Assembly: GCA_920105625.2 (NCBI GenBank)
Contig: OV050032.1
Span: 115,242,542-115,306,541, forward strand
DNA length: 64,000 nucleotides
Origin: Clusia tigrina
Lineage: Eukaryota > Arthropoda > Insecta > Diptera > Clusiidae
Reading direction: 5' to 3'
Below are positions 61,301 to 64,000 of the stretch, piece after piece. A model generated the notes under the pieces. The model did no database searches, was not told the DNA's origin, and worked only from the letters and a program-made list of their open reading frames with translations. A program made the position numbers and the translations under genes. The first letter of the stretch is position 1. Every line of letters begins with the position of its first letter.

Positions 61301-64000
61301 AAAACCTTGAAATTTTGTAACAATAAAGTACTCGACCCTCTTGTCAATTTAAGCTATCGCTCAAAGCTATGCTACGCTTGAGTCCCACTGATAAATCTTC
61401 AAATGGCCCTAACTTCTTTACGGTACGTCCTACACCTATCAAAGTTTGGAACATACAAATGCTTGTAACTTTTTACTGGAGCGTCATAAAACCTTGAACT
61501 TTTGTAACAATAAAGTACTCGAGCCTCTTGTCAATTTAAGCTATCGCTCAAACGTATGCTACCCTAGAGTCCCAAATCAAACACTGATAAAACTTCAAAC
61601 GCCCCTAACTTCTTTACGGTACGTCCTACACCTATCAAAGTTTGCCACATACAAATGCTTGTAACTTTTTACTGGAGCGTCATAAAACCTTGAAATTTTG
61701 TTACAATAAAGTACTCGAGCCTCTTGCCAATTTAAGCTATCGCTGAAAACTATGCTACCCTAGAGTCCCAAATCAAAAACTGATTAAACTTCAAACGCCC
61801 CTAACTTCTTTACGGTACGTCCTACACCTATCAAAGTTTCCAACATACAAATGCTTGTAACTTTTTACTGGAGCGTCATAAAACCTTGAAATTTTGTTAG
61901 AATAAAGTACTTGAGCCTCTTGCCAATTTAAGCTATCGCTCAAAGCTATGCTACCCTAGAGTCCCAAATCAAACACTGATAAAACTTCAAACGCCCCTAA
62001 CTTCTTTACGGTACGTCCTACACCTATCAAAGTTTCCAACATACAAATGCTTGTAACTTTTTACAGGAGCGTCATAAAACCTTGAAATTTTGTAACAATA
62101 AAGTACTCGAGACTCTTGTTAATTTAAGCCATCGCTCAAAGCTATGCTACCCTTGAGTCCCAAATCAAACACTGATAAAACTTCAAACGCACCTTACTTT
62201 TTTACGGTACGTCCTACACCTATCAAAGTTGGCAACATACAAATGCTTGTAACTTTTTACTGGAGCGTCATAAAACCTTGAAGTTTTGTAACAATAAAGT
62301 ACCCGAGCCTCTTGTCAATTTAAGTTATCGCTCAAAGCTATGCTACCCTAGAGTCCCAAATCAAACACTGATAAAACTGCAAACGAACCTCACTTCTATA
62401 CGGTACGTCCTACACCTATCAAAGTTTGCAACATACAAATGCTTGTAACTTTTTACTGGAGCGTCATAAAACCTTGAAATTTTGTCACAATAAAGTACTC
62501 GAGCCCTTTGTCAATTTAAACCATCGCTCAAAGCTAAGCTACCCTTGAGTCCCAATTCAAACACTGATAAAACTTCAAGTGGCCCCAACTTCTATACGGT
62601 ACGTCCTACACCTATCAAAGTTTGCAACATACAAATGCTTGTAACTTTTTACTGGAGCGTCATAAAACCTTGAAATTCTGTAACAATAAAGTACTCGACC
62701 CTCTTGTCAATTTAAGCTATCGCTCAAAGCTATGCTACGCTTGAGTTCCACTGATAAATCTTCAAATGGCCCTAACTTCTTTACGGTACGTCCTACACCT
62801 ATCAAAGTTTGCAACATACAAATGCTTGTAACTTTTTACTGGAGCGTCATAAAACCTTGAACTTTTGTAACAATAAAGTACTCGAGCCTCTTGTCAATTT
62901 AAGCTATCACTCAAAACTATGCTACCCTAGAGTCCCAAATCAAACACTGATAAAACTTCAAACGCCCCTAACTTATTTATGGTACGTCCTACACCTATCA
63001 AAGTTTGCCACATACAAATTCTTGTAACTTTTTACTGGAGCGTCATAAAACCTTGAAATTTTGTTACTATAAAGTACTCGAGCCTCTTGCCAATTTAAGC
63101 TATCGCTCAAAGCTATGCTACCCTAGAGTCCCAAATCAAACACTGATAAAACTGCAAACGCCCCTAACTTCTTTACGGTACGTCCTACACCTATCAAAGT
63201 TTCCAACATACAAATGCTTGTAACTTTTTACAGGAGCGTCATAAAACCTTGAAATTTTGTATCAATAAAGTACTCGAGCCTCTTGTCAATTTAAGCCATC
63301 GCTCAAAGCTATGCTACCCTTGAGTCCCAAATCAAACACTGATAAAGCTTCAAACGCCCCTAACTTCTTTACGGTACGTCCTACACATATCAAAGTTTGC
63401 AACATACAAATGCTTGTAACTTTTTACTGGAGCGTTATAAAACCTTGAAATTTTGTAACAATAAAGTACTCGACCCTCTTGTCAATTTAAGCTATCGCTC
63501 AAAGGTGTGCTACGCTTGAGTCCCACTGATAAATCTTCAAATGGCCCTAACTTCTTTACGGTACGTCCTACACCTATCAAAGTTTGCAACATACAAATGC
63601 TTGTAACTTTTTACTGGAGCGTCATAAAACCTTGAACTTTTGTAACAATAAAGTACTCGAGCCTCTTGTCAATTTAAGCTATCGCTCAAAACTATGCTAC
63701 CCTAGAGTCCCAAATCAAACACTGATAAAACTTCAAACGCCCCTAACTTCTTTACGGTACGTCCTACACCTATCAAAGTTTCCAACATACAAATGCTTGT
63801 AACTTTTTACAGGAGCGTCATAAAACCTTGAAATTTTGTAACAATAAAGTACTCGAGCCTCTTGTCAATTTAAGCCATCGCTCAAAGCTATGCTACCCTT
63901 GAGTCCCAAATCAAACACTGATAAAACTTCAAACGTCCCTAACTTCTTTACGGTACGTCCAACACCTATCAAAGTTTGCAACATTCAAATGCTTGTAACT
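58339..64000 (+). repeat. Distal domain 2 mosaic to window end
   Basis: About 29 monomers. The unit with gaacttttg recurs at 59692, 61446, 62809 and 63584. Spacings of 1754, 1363 and 775 bp equal 9, 7 and 4 monomers less 10, 9 and 9 bp, each interval holding one 187-bp unit (the first also a lost base near 61289). The segment 58723-59150 matches 44265-44700. The array continues past the window edge. Confidence 0.8.

Larger units (their letters stand above)
3424..64000 (+). repeat. Right arm of the 196-bp satellite, forward orientation
   Basis: Roughly 310 head-to-tail monomers without interruption by any other sequence class. Modal spacing is 196 bp. Shorter or longer classes seen are 194, 187, 180, 172 and about 145 bp units, plus units carrying an extra 48 bp. 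Divergence between monomers is modest and concentrated in consensus positions about 94-170, counting from TTGCAACATAC as position 1. No gene-like sequence of any kind was found in this 60.6 kb. The sub-blocks listed below describe how monomers are grouped. Confidence 0.98.

Noticed and set aside
1..64000. CRISPR array, because of regular direct repeats
   Set aside because: There are no short repeats with unique spacers. The whole 196-bp unit is repeated, with no spacer sequence and no cas-like gene.
1..64000. Transposon or LTR element inside the array
   Set aside because: No terminal repeats, target-site duplications, tRNA primer site, poly(A) tail or reverse-transcriptase or transposase coding sequence was seen. 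Every stretch examined is satellite.
1..64000. Naming the species or satellite family
   Set aside because: The monomer does not match any satellite I can recall with confidence, and the window has no genes to help.

Overview
The whole 64 kb window is one array of tandem satellite DNA. I found no protein gene, RNA gene or transposon in it. The repeat unit (monomer) has a modal length of 196 bp. It was read from unit-to-unit spacing and from a clean consensus copy at 46409-46604. About 326 units fill the window (my estimate from spacing, not a computed count). The consensus is 37.8% GC by hand count. On the right-arm + strand it holds 49 C against 25 G, so the strand is clearly C-rich. A satellite array of this length, with nested higher-order repeats (HORs) and a runs-of-N scaffold gap, points to a eukaryotic pericentromere, centromere or heterochromatic knob in a long-read assembly. 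The sequence itself does not tell me the species, and I do not recognise the satellite family.

Layout. (1) 1-3223 is the left arm. The monomers run in reverse orientation and form an 11-unit HOR of about 2155 bp. (2) 3224-3423 is a gap of exactly 200 N. (3) 3424-64000 is the right arm, with monomers in forward orientation throughout, so orientation flips across the gap. The right arm falls into two domains. Domain 1 (3424 to about 26.5 kb) contains a 20-unit HOR of 3894 bp present in two full adjacent copies (6899-10792, 10793-14686). It also has a 7-unit duplication, a 4-unit (784 bp) duplication, a 15-unit (2940 bp) displacement and a 9-unit (1763 bp) repeat. About 24.5-27.2 kb is a mixed transition. 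Domain 2 (about 27.1-64 kb) is built from a different set of monomer variants, the clearest being a 187-bp unit with a fixed 9-bp deletion, seen 27 times and never before 27.16 kb. Its HORs include 7-unit (about 1362 bp), 4-unit (774 bp), 11-unit (2194 bp), 8-unit (1558 bp) and 25-unit (4910 bp) repeats, nested in one another.

How it works together. The pattern is what repeated unequal exchange and gene conversion are known to produce: blocks of whole monomers are duplicated in register, while rare indel-bearing monomers act as tags that let the copies be traced. Several chimeric junctions can be located to within about 50-100 bp, for example at about 55.04 and 55.37 kb. The many open frames of about 72 codons are a by-product of the repeat. 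They begin at TTG, shift frame at every unit (196 = 3x65+1) and are broken by non-triplet indels, so I do not annotate them as genes.
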